A program made the translations under genes and the position numbers. Source: Cupriavidus phytohabitans (lineage in GTDB: Bacteria; Pseudomonadota; Gammaproteobacteria; Burkholderiales; Burkholderiaceae). From it: DNA of 64,000 bases. The notes under the pieces were generated by a model. The model was not told where the DNA came from. It worked only from the letters and a program-made list of their open reading frames with translations, and did not search any database. This document shows positions 1 to 8,077 of the stretch, one piece after another; within the stretch, counting starts at the first letter, position 1, and each line of letters opens with the position of its first letter. The stretch spans positions 1 to 64,000 of the forward strand of contig NZ_AUFE01000016.1 in assembly GCF_000426345.1 (NCBI RefSeq), written 5' to 3'.

Positions 1-1
1 C

Positions 2-442
2 ATCGACTCGAACGCCAACACGCGCACGGACGCCTACGGCGGGTCGCTGGAGAACCGCTTGCGTTTCCTCGGCGAAGTCGCGCAGGCGCTGATCGAAGGC
101 ACGGGCGACGCGTCGCGCGTCGGCATCCGCCTCGCGCCGCTGACCACGCTGAACGGCTGCGTCGATGACGATCCGGAGACGACATACCTTGCCGCGGCCA
201 GGCTGCTGGGCGAACTCGGCGTCGGCTACCTCCACATCGCGGAAGCGGACTGGGACGATGCGCGGCTGATGCCGGCGGCATTCAAGCGCAAGCTGCGCGA
301 AGCATTCCCCGGCGTGCTGATCTATGCGGGCAAGTACACCGCGGAACGCGCGCGCGAAGCGATCGCCGCGGGCTGGGCCGATTTGCAGCCGGTCGCTGCA
401 GCTAGTCGGATGCCACCTTCCTCCTGGTCCCACCTGGAATGA
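2..442 (+). pseudogene. Old Yellow Enzyme (NADH:flavin oxidoreductase) 3' part, truncated
   Basis: The reading frame is open from the left edge, so the 5' part lies outside. The visible protein has the C-terminal half of an OYE/NemA TIM barrel: TDAYGGSLENR, then a VGIRLAPL strand, then GVLIYAGKYTAERA. OYE proteins normally continue after GWADL with the flavin-phosphate loop (FGRPF.ANPDL) and about 50 more residues. Here the frame runs instead into about 18 unrelated residues and stops at 442. The GRP loop is not found in the other two frames either, so the 3' end looks replaced or deleted rather than frameshifted. An enzyme lacking this loop should not bind FMN properly. Family assignment is secure; calling it a pseudogene is inference from the missing end. 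Confidence 0.7.
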
Positions 443-528
443 CGCCGCCGGTTGCAATGCCAGTCGCGTCCCGGGCGCCGCCGCGCCATAATAGCCGCCG
501 CGTCCCCACTGCAAACCAGGAGAAATCA

Positions 529-1206
529 GTGAAACAAACCAAGACATGCTGCCTGCTCGCCATCGCTGCCGCGCTTGGCCTGGCCGGTTGCGCCACCGAA
601 TCATCGACCGCGCTGCCGGTCCAGAAAGTGGAAAGCGCCAGCCGTCCCTACAACGGCGTGCGCACGCCCATCGCGGTGGGCAAGTTCGACAACCGCTCGA
701 ACTACATGCGTGGCGTGTTCTCGGACGGCATCGATCGCCTGAGCGGCCAGGCCAAGACCAGCCTGGTCACCCACCTGCAGCAGACCAACCGCTTCAACGT
801 GCTCGAGCGTGAAAACCTCGACGAGATCAGGCGCGAGGCAACGATCAAGAACCAGGCGCAGCGTCTGAAGGGCGCTGACTTTGTCGTCACCGGCGACATC
901 ACCGAGTTTGGCCGCAAGGAAGTCGGCGACGTACAGCTCTTCGGCATCCTTGGCCGGGGCAAGTCCCAGGTGGCCTATGCCAAGGTCAACCTGAACATCA
1001 TCAACATCTCGACCTCGGAAGTGGTTTATTCGACCCAGGGAGCGGGTGAATACACGCTGTCGAACCGCGAAGTGATCGGCTTTGGAGGCAGGGCCAGCTA
1101 TGACTCGACGCTGAACGGCAAGGTCATGGACCTGGCCATGCGCGAGGCGATCAACCACCTTGTGGCCGCCATCGAGAGCGGGGCGTGGAACCCGGGTCAG
1201 AAGTAA
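529..1206 (+). CDS. CsgG-family lipoprotein
   Basis: 225-residue protein starting at GTG 529, chosen because AGGAGA lies just upstream and a lipoprotein signal follows (LGLAGC, acylated Cys21). The upstream in-frame start at 439 has no signal peptide or ribosome site. The body resembles CsgG/HfaB proteins: an early IAVGKFDNRS strand, a VLERENLDEI helix, FVVTGDITEF, and a C-terminal amphipathic helix. It is the first gene of a three-lipoprotein operon; the next gene starts about 26 bases after its stop. The same neighbour set (CsgG-like, DUF4810, GNA1162-like) is known in Neisseria and other proteobacteria, where the proteins are thought to form an outer-membrane-associated assembly. No curli subunit genes are nearby, so a curli role is unlikely. 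Confidence 0.85.
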   Translation: MKQTKTCCLLAIAAALGLAGCATESSTALPVQKVESASRPYNGVRTPIAVGKFDNRSNYMRGVFSDGIDRLSGQAKTSLVTHLQQTNRFNVLERENLDEIRREATIKNQAQRLKGADFVVTGDITEFGRKEVGDVQLFGILGRGKSQVAYAKVNLNIINISTSEVVYSTQGAGEYTLSNREVIGFGGRASYDSTLNGKVMDLAMREAINHLVAAIESGAWNPGQK

Positions 1207-1232
1207 TCCAGTCCTTCACCAAAACGAGAATA

Positions 1233-1655
1233 ATGATGATGCAAACGGTCCTGTTGCGCAGGGCAGCGTTGTTGTCAGCCGCCGGCAGTATTTTGCTCGC
1301 CGGCTGCGCGGGTCCACAGCCCATGTATCAGTGGGAGGGGTACCAGGCCCAGGTCTATGAGTACTTCAAGGGCGAGTCCAGGGAGGCGCAGGTGACCGCG
1401 CTGGAAGCGGGTTTGCAGAAGATCCAGGCCAAGGGCGGCGCCGTGCCGCCGGGCTACCATGCCCAGCTTGGCATGCTGTATCTCAACCTCGGCAAGCCGG
1501 ACCAGATGGTCAGCGAGTTCCAGACCGAGAAAACCCTTTTCCCCGAGGCCACGCCGTACATGGATTTCCTGTTGCGGAATGTCAAGAGCGACAGCCGCAC
1601 TGAAATCAAGGCGGACGCCAGCAAGGCCGCGCCCGCGGCAGGGAGCACCAAATGA
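1233..1655 (+). CDS. DUF4810 lipoprotein
   Basis: 140-residue lipoprotein with a signal peptide ending in ILLAGC (Cys25). Three consecutive ATG codons (1233, 1236, 1239) could start it; the first is taken and the ribosome site is weak. The mature part carries MYQWEGYQAQVYEYFKG and a TPR-like helical pair (GYHAQLGMLYLNLGKPDQM), matching DUF4810 proteins, which almost always lie between a CsgG-like and a GNA1162-like gene. The stop overlaps the next start (ATGA at 1652), implying coupled translation. Molecular role unknown; probably a helical accessory subunit of the same envelope complex. Confidence 0.85.
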   Translation: MMMQTVLLRRAALLSAAGSILLAGCAGPQPMYQWEGYQAQVYEYFKGESREAQVTALEAGLQKIQAKGGAVPPGYHAQLGMLYLNLGKPDQMVSEFQTEKTLFPEATPYMDFLLRNVKSDSRTEIKADASKAAPAAGSTK

Positions 1656-2308
1656 TGCGCCGGCTTCTTACCTATATCGCCAGCCTGGGTGCCGTGCTGC
1701 TGTTCGCCGGTTGCGCGGTGCAGAACAAGCAGGTGGACTACGCCGCGTTCAAGGCCAGCCGTCCCCGCTCGATCGTGGTGCTGCCGCCGCTGAACGAGTC
1801 GCCGGACGTCAAGGCCACCTATGCCATGCTGTCGCAAGCGACGGTCCCGCTGGCGGAATCGGGCTACTATGTGTTGCCGGTCGCACTGGTTGAAGAGACG
1901 TTCAGGCAGAACGGCCTGAACGTGCCGGGCGACATCCATGCCGTGCCGGTGGCCAAGCTGCGCGAAATCTTCGGGGCCGATGCCGCGCTGTACGTGACCG
2001 TGACCGAATATGGTTCGAAATACCAGGTCATCAGCAGCGTGACCCGCGTGGCTGCCAACGCCAGGCTGGTTGACCTCAAGACGGGCGATGTCCTGTGGAG
2101 TGGTACGGCCGTGTCGGCCACCGACAGTTCCAGCAGTGGCGGCGGGCTGATCGGCATGCTCATCAATGCGGCGGTGACGCAGGTCATGAACCACACGTTC
2201 GATGCGAGCTACAGCGTGGCGGGCACCGCGAGCTACCAGCTGTTGTCGGCCGGCCAGCCTGCCGGCATCCTCTACGGGCCGCGCTCGCCCAAGTACCAGT
2301 CTGACTGA
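1652..2308 (+). CDS. GNA1162-like (DUF799) lipoprotein
   Basis: 218-residue lipoprotein with lipobox LLFAGC (Cys21). The body has PRSIVVLPPLNESPDVKAT, GYYVLPVALVEETFRQNG, AALYVTVTEYG and a late glycine/serine stretch (SSSSGGGLIGMLINA), features of the GNA1162 family related to ABC-transport auxiliary and TolB-N folds. It closes the three-lipoprotein operon and overlaps its upstream neighbour by four bases. The family is a surface antigen in Neisseria; its function here is not known. Confidence 0.85.
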   Translation: MMRRLLTYIASLGAVLLFAGCAVQNKQVDYAAFKASRPRSIVVLPPLNESPDVKATYAMLSQATVPLAESGYYVLPVALVEETFRQNGLNVPGDIHAVPVAKLREIFGADAALYVTVTEYGSKYQVISSVTRVAANARLVDLKTGDVLWSGTAVSATDSSSSGGGLIGMLINAAVTQVMNHTFDASYSVAGTASYQLLSAGQPAGILYGPRSPKYQSD

Positions 2309-2507
2309 GCCCAGGCGAATCGGACCGGTGCCATGTGCCGGTCCGACCATGCTATCTGTCCTGATCGCGCTTACGCTCCCCACGCGCCGAGCCCAAGCCT
2401 TCGTTTGAGGCATACTGCACGCACCTGTGTGCGAGACCCCGTCCCGCAGCACCCCACTGCCTCTCACGAACATCCCGGCGCAGTCCCCGCGCACGCCGGG
2501 CCTCGCC

Positions 2508-3566
2508 ATGCAAAACGTCGGAAGACTTGTCCGCAGCGCCAGCCTGAGCGGCTACATCGAGCTGACGGAGTCGCTCGGGCATGATCCCGGCGCCTTGCTG
2601 CGCAAGGCGGGGCTGTCCGCGCGGCTGCTCAGGGACCCGCAGGCGCTGATTCCCAGCCGGGCACTGCGCGAGCTGCTCGAACTCACCGCCAGCGCCACGG
2701 GCACGGAGGATTTTGCGCTGCGGCTGGCGGCGCGCCGCACGTTTTCCAACCTGGGGCCGATCAGCCTGGTGCTGAAGGAGGAGCCTTCGCCGAGGCACGC
2801 GCTCGATGCCCTGTGCCGCTACCTGAAGCTGATCAGCACCTCGCTGGTCATGCGCATCGAAGAGATCGGCCAGACCGTGGTCATCCGTGAAGACCTGCTG
2901 CCGGGGCCGGGCGCGGCAACGCGGCAGGCGATGGAGTTGAGCGTGGCCATGATGTTCCGGATCCTGCGCGAGCTGATCGGGCCGCAGTGGCGGCCGCAGC
3001 AGGTTTGCTTTACACACCGGCCGCCGGCGGATATCGCGGCGCACCGTGCATTCTTCGGCCGCAACCCGATGTTCAACCAGCCATTCAATGGCCTGGTCTG
3101 CGCGGCGGCCGACCTGGACACGCCGCGCACGCCCGACCATTCCGGGGCCATCCAGTTGGCACGGGATTACCTTGAGGCATCGCTGCGCCAGCGCGGCGAA
3201 GGCATGCGCGAGGCGTGCCGCGAGCTGATCATGGCGCTGCTGCCCGGCGGGCGTTGTACCGCCCAGCAGGTGGCGCGGCATCTTCGCGTGGACCGTCGCA
3301 CGCTGCATCGCCATCTCATCGTCGACGGGCTGACCTTCTCGGCCTTGCTCGACGAAGTCCGTTCCGAGCTGGTCAGGCGGCACCTGCAGGAGAGCGACCT
3401 GCCGCTCGGCGAGATCGCGGGGCTGCTGGGATTCTCGAACCAGAGCAGTTTCAGTCATTGGTTCCGCGCCAGCTTTGGCTGCAGCGTCACGCAATGGCGT
3501 TTGCAGGCGGCCGATCAGGCAACAACGGGCCGCCGGCGCACGGGACCGGCCGTCAGTCGGCAATAA
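2508..3566 (+). CDS. AraC-family transcriptional regulator
   Basis: 352-residue regulator. ATG 2508 is preferred over GTG 2427 because the conserved family start (GRLVRSASLSGYIELTESLG) follows it directly, although neither start has a clear ribosome site. The N-terminal two thirds match the arabinose-binding-type effector domain of OruR/ArgR-like AraC proteins. The C-terminus holds two helix-turn-helix units, the second at about residues 300-333 (GEIAGLLGFSNQSSFSHWF). The last 14 bases overlap the 3' end of the convergent MDR reductase gene, so it may regulate the adjacent leftward catabolic operon. That pairing is an inference from position only. Confidence 0.85.
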   Translation: MQNVGRLVRSASLSGYIELTESLGHDPGALLRKAGLSARLLRDPQALIPSRALRELLELTASATGTEDFALRLAARRTFSNLGPISLVLKEEPSPRHALDALCRYLKLISTSLVMRIEEIGQTVVIREDLLPGPGAATRQAMELSVAMMFRILRELIGPQWRPQQVCFTHRPPADIAAHRAFFGRNPMFNQPFNGLVCAAADLDTPRTPDHSGAIQLARDYLEASLRQRGEGMREACRELIMALLPGGRCTAQQVARHLRVDRRTLHRHLIVDGLTFSALLDEVRSELVRRHLQESDLPLGEIAGLLGFSNQSSFSHWFRASFGCSVTQWRLQAADQATTGRRRTGPAVSRQ

Positions 3567-4524
3567 GCACGATCTTGCCCATATGCTGGCCGCGTTCGAT
3601 GTAGGCATAGGCCTCGCCGATCGCATCCATGGGGAAGGTGCGGTCGATCGGCAGGCGCAGCTTGCCTTCGCGGAAGAAGGGCATCAGGTCGCGCGCGCAG
3701 GCCTGCACGCATTCGAGGCGTTCGGCCTCGGTGCGCGTGCGGAAGGTGGCGCCGATCAGCTTCAGCCGGTTATGCCACAGCAGGTTGAGATCGACCTGGG
3801 CAGTACTGGCGCCGCCCAGCCGCGCCAGGTTGACCAGGCGGCCCTTGACTGCCAGGCTCTTGATGTGGTCTTCGAAGACCGTGCCGCCGATGGTATCGAT
3901 GATGACGTCCACACCACGCCCGTCGGTGGCTGCCATGATGGCCTCGACCTGCGATTCGCACGACGCGTTGACGCCGACATCGACGCCATAGCCTGCCAGG
4001 CGCTCCAGCTTGGACGCCGAGCGCGAGGAAGCAATCACCCTCGCGCCGAGCGCAGCGGCGGTCATCACCGCGGCCATGCCGACCCCGCCCGAGGCGCCGT
4101 TGATGAACACCGTCTCGCCGGCCTTGAGCTCGCCGTTGCTGACCAGCGCGTCATGGGCGGTGATGAACACATTGGGGAACGCGGCCGCATCGGCCCACGA
4201 TACCCCGGGTGGCACCGGCATCAGCGCCAGCGGCGCGGCGACGACATACTGAGCGTGACAGCCGCGCCCGTGGCCCATCACCCGGTCGCCTTCGCGCCAG
4301 CCGCTGACCTGCTCGCCGACGCTGGCGACCTCGCCGGCAAACTCCACGCCGGCCGTCATCGGCTCACCGGTCCGGTGTTCCCGCATGTACTTGAGCTCGC
4401 CATAGTTGATGCCCGATGCGCGTACCCGCACCAGCACCTCGCCGGGGCCGGGCCGCGGGGTCGGGATCTCCTGCACGGCCAGCTGGCCACCCTCCGCGCC
4501 CGGTAGTACTCGTACCGCCTTCAT
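3553..4524 (-). CDS. Zinc-free MDR oxidoreductase (quinone reductase type)
   Basis: 323-residue NADPH-dependent medium-chain reductase. ATG 4524 is preceded by AGGAGA; a longer in-frame start at 4611 has no support. The order is GroES-like domain (GEVLVRVRASGINYGELK), then a Rossmann domain with GASGGVGMAA near residue 145 and DVIIDTIGG. The catalytic zinc ligands of alcohol dehydrogenases are absent. It is the last gene of the leftward operon TauD-BKACE-Bug-MDR, 13 bases after the Bug gene. It probably reduces an enone or quinone intermediate of the unknown substrate pathway. The 3' end overlaps the AraC gene by 14 bases. Confidence 0.85.
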   Translation of the reverse strand: MKAVRVLPGAEGGQLAVQEIPTPRPGPGEVLVRVRASGINYGELKYMREHRTGEPMTAGVEFAGEVASVGEQVSGWREGDRVMGHGRGCHAQYVVAAPLALMPVPPGVSWADAAAFPNVFITAHDALVSNGELKAGETVFINGASGGVGMAAVMTAAALGARVIASSRSASKLERLAGYGVDVGVNASCESQVEAIMAATDGRGVDVIIDTIGGTVFEDHIKSLAVKGRLVNLARLGGASTAQVDLNLLWHNRLKLIGATFRTRTEAERLECVQACARDLMPFFREGKLRLPIDRTFPMDAIGEAYAYIERGQHMGKIVLIAD

Positions 4525-4537
4525 GCTGTCTCCTGTG

Positions 4538-5554
4538 TCATTCCGGCTTGAACTGAATCGAACGCAGCACCTTGCCCTGGCGGTCGTACGACTCGCGCAC
4601 GTCCCTGGCAAGCTCGTCCGGCGTGGCCGGCGTGCCGACCTCCATGCCCAGCTCTTCGATCTTGCGCCGCAGCGTGGGCGATTGCATGGCGGCGAGCGTC
4701 GCCTCGCGCAGCTTGCTTACCACGGCCGGCGGCAGGCCGGGCGCCGCCCACAACCCCATCCAGCCCACCTCGCTGAGGTCCGGATAGCCCAGTTCCGCAA
4801 ACGTGGGAACGTTGGGCAGCGCGGCGAGCCGCTGCGGGAAGGCCACCGCGAAGGCTCGCAGCTTGCCGGCCTTGATGAACGGCATGGACGTCGCCGGCCC
4901 GTCGAACATCAACGAAACCTGGCCGCCCATGATGTCCTGCAAGGCAGGCGGAGAGCCTCTGTAGCTCACCGCGCCGGTATCGAGCCCCGCCAGGCGGTTG
5001 AACTGGACGCCGATGGTGTGGCCGCGCAGGCCGATGCCGAAGTTCGCGATATCGATCTTGCCGGGGTTGGCCTTGACGTACTTGACCAACTCGGCGAGGT
5101 TTTGCGCGGGAAGGCCGGGATTGCCGACCAGGACCAGGCCCTGGCGCGTGAGCTGCACCAGCGGGACGATGTCCTTGAACGGGTCGTAGGACACCTTGAT
5201 GGCTTGCGGCACCTCCGAGGCGATGCCCTTCTGGATCAGCAGCAAGGTATAGCCGTCGCGCGGCGCGGACAGCATGCTCTGCACGGCAATCGTTCCTGCC
5301 GCGCCGGCCTTGTAGTCGACGACCACCGGCTGCCCGAGCGGCCGTTGCAGCTCATGGGCAAAGAGCCGTGCGAGGATGTCCGCGGTGCCGCCCGGTGGCG
5401 CGCCGACGAGTATCCGCACCGGCTTGGCCGGCCACTCGGTAGCCGGGGCGGCGTGCACCGCCCGGGCGGCCGGCAGCAGCGCGCCGAGGGCAAGCGCGAG
5501 CACCACCGCGCGGCGCCGGATCTGGGGGGGGCGGATCTGGGGGGAGCGTTTCAT
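4538..5554 (-). CDS. Bug-family (TctC) periplasmic solute receptor
   Basis: 338-residue periplasmic binding protein with a Sec signal (VLALALGALLPAARAVHA). Conserved Bug features are WPAKPVRILVGAPPGGTADILAR, VVDYKAGAAGTIA, GYTLLLI and YRGSPPALQDIMGGQV. The start has a clear AGGAGA site. Bug proteins bind carboxylated or other small acids and classically serve TctAB; no transporter gene lies in this operon. An oddity: a short tandem duplication near 5520-5545 gives the N-terminal residues PQIRPPQIRR. The ligand is presumably the substrate of the flanking TauD/BKACE/MDR enzymes. Confidence 0.9.
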   Translation of the reverse strand: MKRSPQIRPPQIRRRAVVLALALGALLPAARAVHAAPATEWPAKPVRILVGAPPGGTADILARLFAHELQRPLGQPVVVDYKAGAAGTIAVQSMLSAPRDGYTLLLIQKGIASEVPQAIKVSYDPFKDIVPLVQLTRQGLVLVGNPGLPAQNLAELVKYVKANPGKIDIANFGIGLRGHTIGVQFNRLAGLDTGAVSYRGSPPALQDIMGGQVSLMFDGPATSMPFIKAGKLRAFAVAFPQRLAALPNVPTFAELGYPDLSEVGWMGLWAAPGLPPAVVSKLREATLAAMQSPTLRRKIEELGMEVGTPATPDELARDVRESYDRQGKVLRSIQFKPE

Positions 5555-5619
5555 TGCTTGTCTCCTTGTCTTATGTCCCTCGGCCCTGTTGGCGGGCCGT
5601 GTCAGCGGGGGAGTGCGCC

Positions 5620-6678
5620 TTACTGGGTCTTGCGCAGGAAGCCCTGGGTGCCGCCGTTGCGGTTGGGGGCGAAGCCGTTGGCCTGCAGCGATTCTTCCAC
5701 CGTGTCGTAGAACACGCCGATCCTGCAGATCTCGCGTGCCTCTTTGGCGGTGGCGATGTCACGGCCGAGTTCGCGGGAGATGCGCACCAGCTGCTCGATC
5801 TGCTCCACGGTGCCCTGCTTCGCCGTGCGCCGCGGGTTCCACAGCACGTCCTCGGTGCCGCAGCGCACGTGCAGGCCCATGGCAATGCCCATGGTATTGA
5901 CCGGCAGTACGTTGCGCACATTGCTCTCGACCGTCACCACCGCGCCGTCCGGGACGGCGCGCATGAAGTTGGCCAGGCTGTAGACGCTGGGCGTGTCCAT
6001 GCCGCCGCCGATCGCCACCCAGTTGAGGTTCAGCGGGCCCTTGTAGAAGCCGCGTCGCATCAGCCGCTCCACCGACTCCAGGCTATTGATGTTGTAGCAC
6101 TGGAATTCGCTCTGGATGCCGGCGGCGGTCAGCCGGCGCACGTGCTCTTCCACCCAGCCGGGATTGGCCGGCACCGTCATGTTCTTGTAGGCGTCGAAGA
6201 GCGCCATGTCTTCGCGCGAGGTGCCGCGGAAGTCAGCGTCTTCCGCGTGGTCGGTAACGTTCATCTGCGAGGTATTGACCGTCACCGTGACCTGGTCCGG
6301 CGTGGGATCCAGGTCGGCCAGCATGTGGCGGGTGTCGTCCGACAGCCATTTGGCGGCCTGTCCCTCGTCCTCGGGCGCGAAGGAGATCGAGCCGCCCACC
6401 TGGATGATCATGTCGGGCACCGCGGCACGCACGCCCGAAATCAGTTCGTTGAACTTGGACAGGCGCTTGGAGCCCTTGCCGTCCAGTTCGCGCACATGCA
6501 GGTGCAGCACGGTGGCGCCGGCGTTGTAGCAGTCCACCGCCTTCTGGATCTGCGCCTCCATGGTGACCGGAATGTCTTCGGGGAAATCGGAAGGCAGCCA
6601 GCCGGGGGCATACGGTGCGGCCGTGATGATCAGCGGCTGCTGGTTTTCGGGAAAGAGGTGGCCATCGAGGAAGTACAT
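5620..6678 (-). CDS. BKACE (DUF849) beta-keto acid cleavage enzyme
   Basis: 352-residue member of the beta-keto acid cleavage enzyme family, which condenses a beta-keto acid with acetyl-CoA to give acetoacetate and a new CoA ester. Zinc-binding HLH is visible at about residues 59-61 (TVLHLHVRE), followed by GGSISFAPED and the CGTEDVLW segment near the C-terminus. The start ATG 6678 has a GGAGA site. It lies between a TauD-type dioxygenase and a Bug receptor in one leftward operon. The BKACE substrate cannot be predicted from sequence; known ones include 3-keto-5-aminohexanoate and dehydrocarnitine. Confidence 0.88.
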   Translation of the reverse strand: MYFLDGHLFPENQQPLIITAAPYAPGWLPSDFPEDIPVTMEAQIQKAVDCYNAGATVLHLHVRELDGKGSKRLSKFNELISGVRAAVPDMIIQVGGSISFAPEDEGQAAKWLSDDTRHMLADLDPTPDQVTVTVNTSQMNVTDHAEDADFRGTSREDMALFDAYKNMTVPANPGWVEEHVRRLTAAGIQSEFQCYNINSLESVERLMRRGFYKGPLNLNWVAIGGGMDTPSVYSLANFMRAVPDGAVVTVESNVRNVLPVNTMGIAMGLHVRCGTEDVLWNPRRTAKQGTVEQIEQLVRISRELGRDIATAKEAREICRIGVFYDTVEESLQANGFAPNRNGGTQGFLRKTQ

Positions 6679-6708
6679 GGGGAGTCTCCGGGTCGGAAGG
6701 CAGTCGGT

Positions 6709-7554
6709 TCAGTAGGGGGTGTCGCCGACGATGGCCGCGCGCTCCATCTTGCGCGGGGCGGGCCAGTAGTCGTTGAGCGCGTAGTGCTGCGTGCAGCGGT
6801 TGTCCCAGACAGCGATGTCGCCCTGCTGCCAGGACCAGCGCACCTGGTATTCGGGAATGGTGGCGCGGCTGATCAGGTAGTTGAGCAGCAGTGCGGCGCC
6901 GGGCGCCTTGTCGATGCCGTGCCGCACGTTGGCCGGCGTGCTGTAGTTGGTGAAGTAGGTCGAGAAGCCGGCACCGACGAACAGCACCTTTTCGCCGGTT
7001 TCCGGATGCGTGCGCACGACCGGATGCTCCGCCGGCGGATGGTCCTGCGCGAGCTTCGCGCGCGCCTCGGGCGTCATGACCGCGCCGAAGCTCTGCTCGA
7101 TGCTGGCGCGGGCACGCAGCCCGTCGATCTTCACCTTGATGTCGTCCGGCAGTTCCTCGTAGGCCTTCACCATGTTGACCCAGATGGTGTCGCCGCCGAT
7201 CTCGGGGCATTCGATGCAGCGCAGCACCGCGCCCATGGCGGGGTTGGGGCGCCACAGGCCATCGCAGTGGTAGTTGTTCTCGTAGCTGTGCGGGTTGTCG
7301 CTGCGGTAGACGCGCACCAGGCCCGGATGATCCGGGTCGCTGCCGGCCACGGGATGGTCTTCCAGCTTGCCGAAGGCGCTGGCGAACGCGACGTGCTCGG
7401 CACGCGTGATGTCCTGCTTGCGGAAGAAGAGCACGCGGTGCCTGAGCAGCGCTGCCTTGATGTCGGCGAAGAGCGCCGGATCACGCGCCGCGTCGCCGAG
7501 ATGGACGCCTGTGATTTCGGCGCCAATGGCCGGGGTGATCTGCCTGATCTCCAT
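6709..7554 (-). CDS. TauD/TfdA-family Fe(II)/2-oxoglutarate dioxygenase
   Basis: 281-residue non-haem iron dioxygenase. The iron triad is visible as H96-x-D98 (NNYHCDG) and distal His257 (DNRCTQHYALNDY), with a 2-oxoglutarate-binding arginine in the PRKMER segment. Family members hydroxylate sulfonates, aryloxyacids, betaines or similar carboxylates. GGAGA lies upstream of ATG 7554. It is the first gene of the leftward operon with BKACE, Bug and MDR, which together suggest oxidation of a carboxylated compound to a beta-keto acid and its cleavage. This pathway is inferred. Confidence 0.88.
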   Translation of the reverse strand: MEIRQITPAIGAEITGVHLGDAARDPALFADIKAALLRHRVLFFRKQDITRAEHVAFASAFGKLEDHPVAGSDPDHPGLVRVYRSDNPHSYENNYHCDGLWRPNPAMGAVLRCIECPEIGGDTIWVNMVKAYEELPDDIKVKIDGLRARASIEQSFGAVMTPEARAKLAQDHPPAEHPVVRTHPETGEKVLFVGAGFSTYFTNYSTPANVRHGIDKAPGAALLLNYLISRATIPEYQVRWSWQQGDIAVWDNRCTQHYALNDYWPAPRKMERAAIVGDTPY

Positions 7555-7648
7555 TTCGATGTCTCCAGCAGTTGGTGGATCTGCGTACAGGTCATGGCCT
7601 GCTTGGAGATGGAGTATCGGGCGATCGAAGCGCGCTCGCTTGCTTTAC

Positions 7649-7676
7649 TGGGACATTCGTTTGTTAATTTGGGACA
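7649..7676. promoter_or_regulatory. Candidate operator, two TGGGACA repeats
   Basis: TGGGACA occurs at 7649-7655 and again at 7670-7676, exactly 21 bases apart (two helical turns), with an AT-rich spacer unusual for this locus. It sits about 100 bases upstream of the TauD start and could bind the operon's regulator. No regulator assignment is possible from sequence alone. Confidence 0.4.
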
Positions 7677-7725
7677 AGTGGGAGCGGGCCTCGACTCGCT
7701 TGTGGCAGGCTGCCGTCACGTGGCA

Positions 7726-7950
7726 TCACCGCTGCGAATCCTGTTGCTTGCCGTCGCACGCACTGCGCAAGTGCACATTCCCGTCATGACGATGGATGTG
7801 CAATTCGGCGTTCTGCCGCCTGGCCACATCCCAGCCGGCCGCGATTGCCGCTTCCATGGTCGGAAACCTCTGGGGCTTGATATCGAGCCCGGTGAACTCC
7901 AGTGCCCAACCGAGTTCTGCGGGCAGAACACGAATGATTCGCGATTGCAT
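7726..7950 (-). CDS. DUF2188-like small protein
   Basis: 74-residue protein. ATG 7950 has an AAAGG site at good spacing. A longer form from TTG 8013 would start one base after a GGAGG and is less likely. The pattern is RVLPAELGWALEF, FPTMEAAIAAGWDVARRQ and NAELHIHRHDGNV, matching the DUF2188 core (a repeat-like WAV..., A..A..IA, ELVIHGRDG). No membrane segment or cysteine cluster is seen. It is the first coding sequence downstream of the MerR-type promoter at 8044-8074 and so the likely regulated target. Function unknown. Confidence 0.65.
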   Translation of the reverse strand: MQSRIIRVLPAELGWALEFTGLDIKPQRFPTMEAAIAAGWDVARRQNAELHIHRHDGNVHLRSACDGKQQDSQR

Positions 7951-8043
7951 AATGACCTTTCTAGAGTTACCGCTACATATGGCGGCCGCTGTCGTTTTGC
8001 GGTCGAAATGCAACCCTCCTTCACCTAAGTGCAGCTTTCGCGT

Positions 8044-8074
8044 AGCCTAGGACCGTACCGGGGTACGGAGTCAA
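8044..8074 (-). promoter_or_regulatory. MerR-type promoter/operator firing leftward
   Basis: Read on the minus strand, TTGACT (8074-8069) and TAGGCT (8049-8044) are separated by exactly 19 bases. The spacer is filled by the perfect dyad CCGTACCCCGGTACGG. Long 19-base spacers with a central dyad are the signature of MerR-controlled promoters. The TTGACTCCGTAC half is the same as the start of the classical mercury-resistance PmerT. The dyad also contains the ribosome site of the divergent merR-like gene, so the regulator would repress its own translation start region. Transcription should start near 8037, giving an 85-90 base leader before the DUF2188 gene. Confidence 0.8.
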
Positions 8075-8077
8075 GCG

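Noticed and set aside
486..491. CATAAT as the -10 box of the lipoprotein operon
   Set aside because: No -35 hexamer at an acceptable distance; the nearest TTGCAA is about 30 bases away.
5554..8028. 824-codon open frame on the plus strand over the BKACE and TauD genes
   Set aside because: Antisense shadow: conserved motifs and ribosome sites lie on the minus strand, and the frame spans several unrelated genes.
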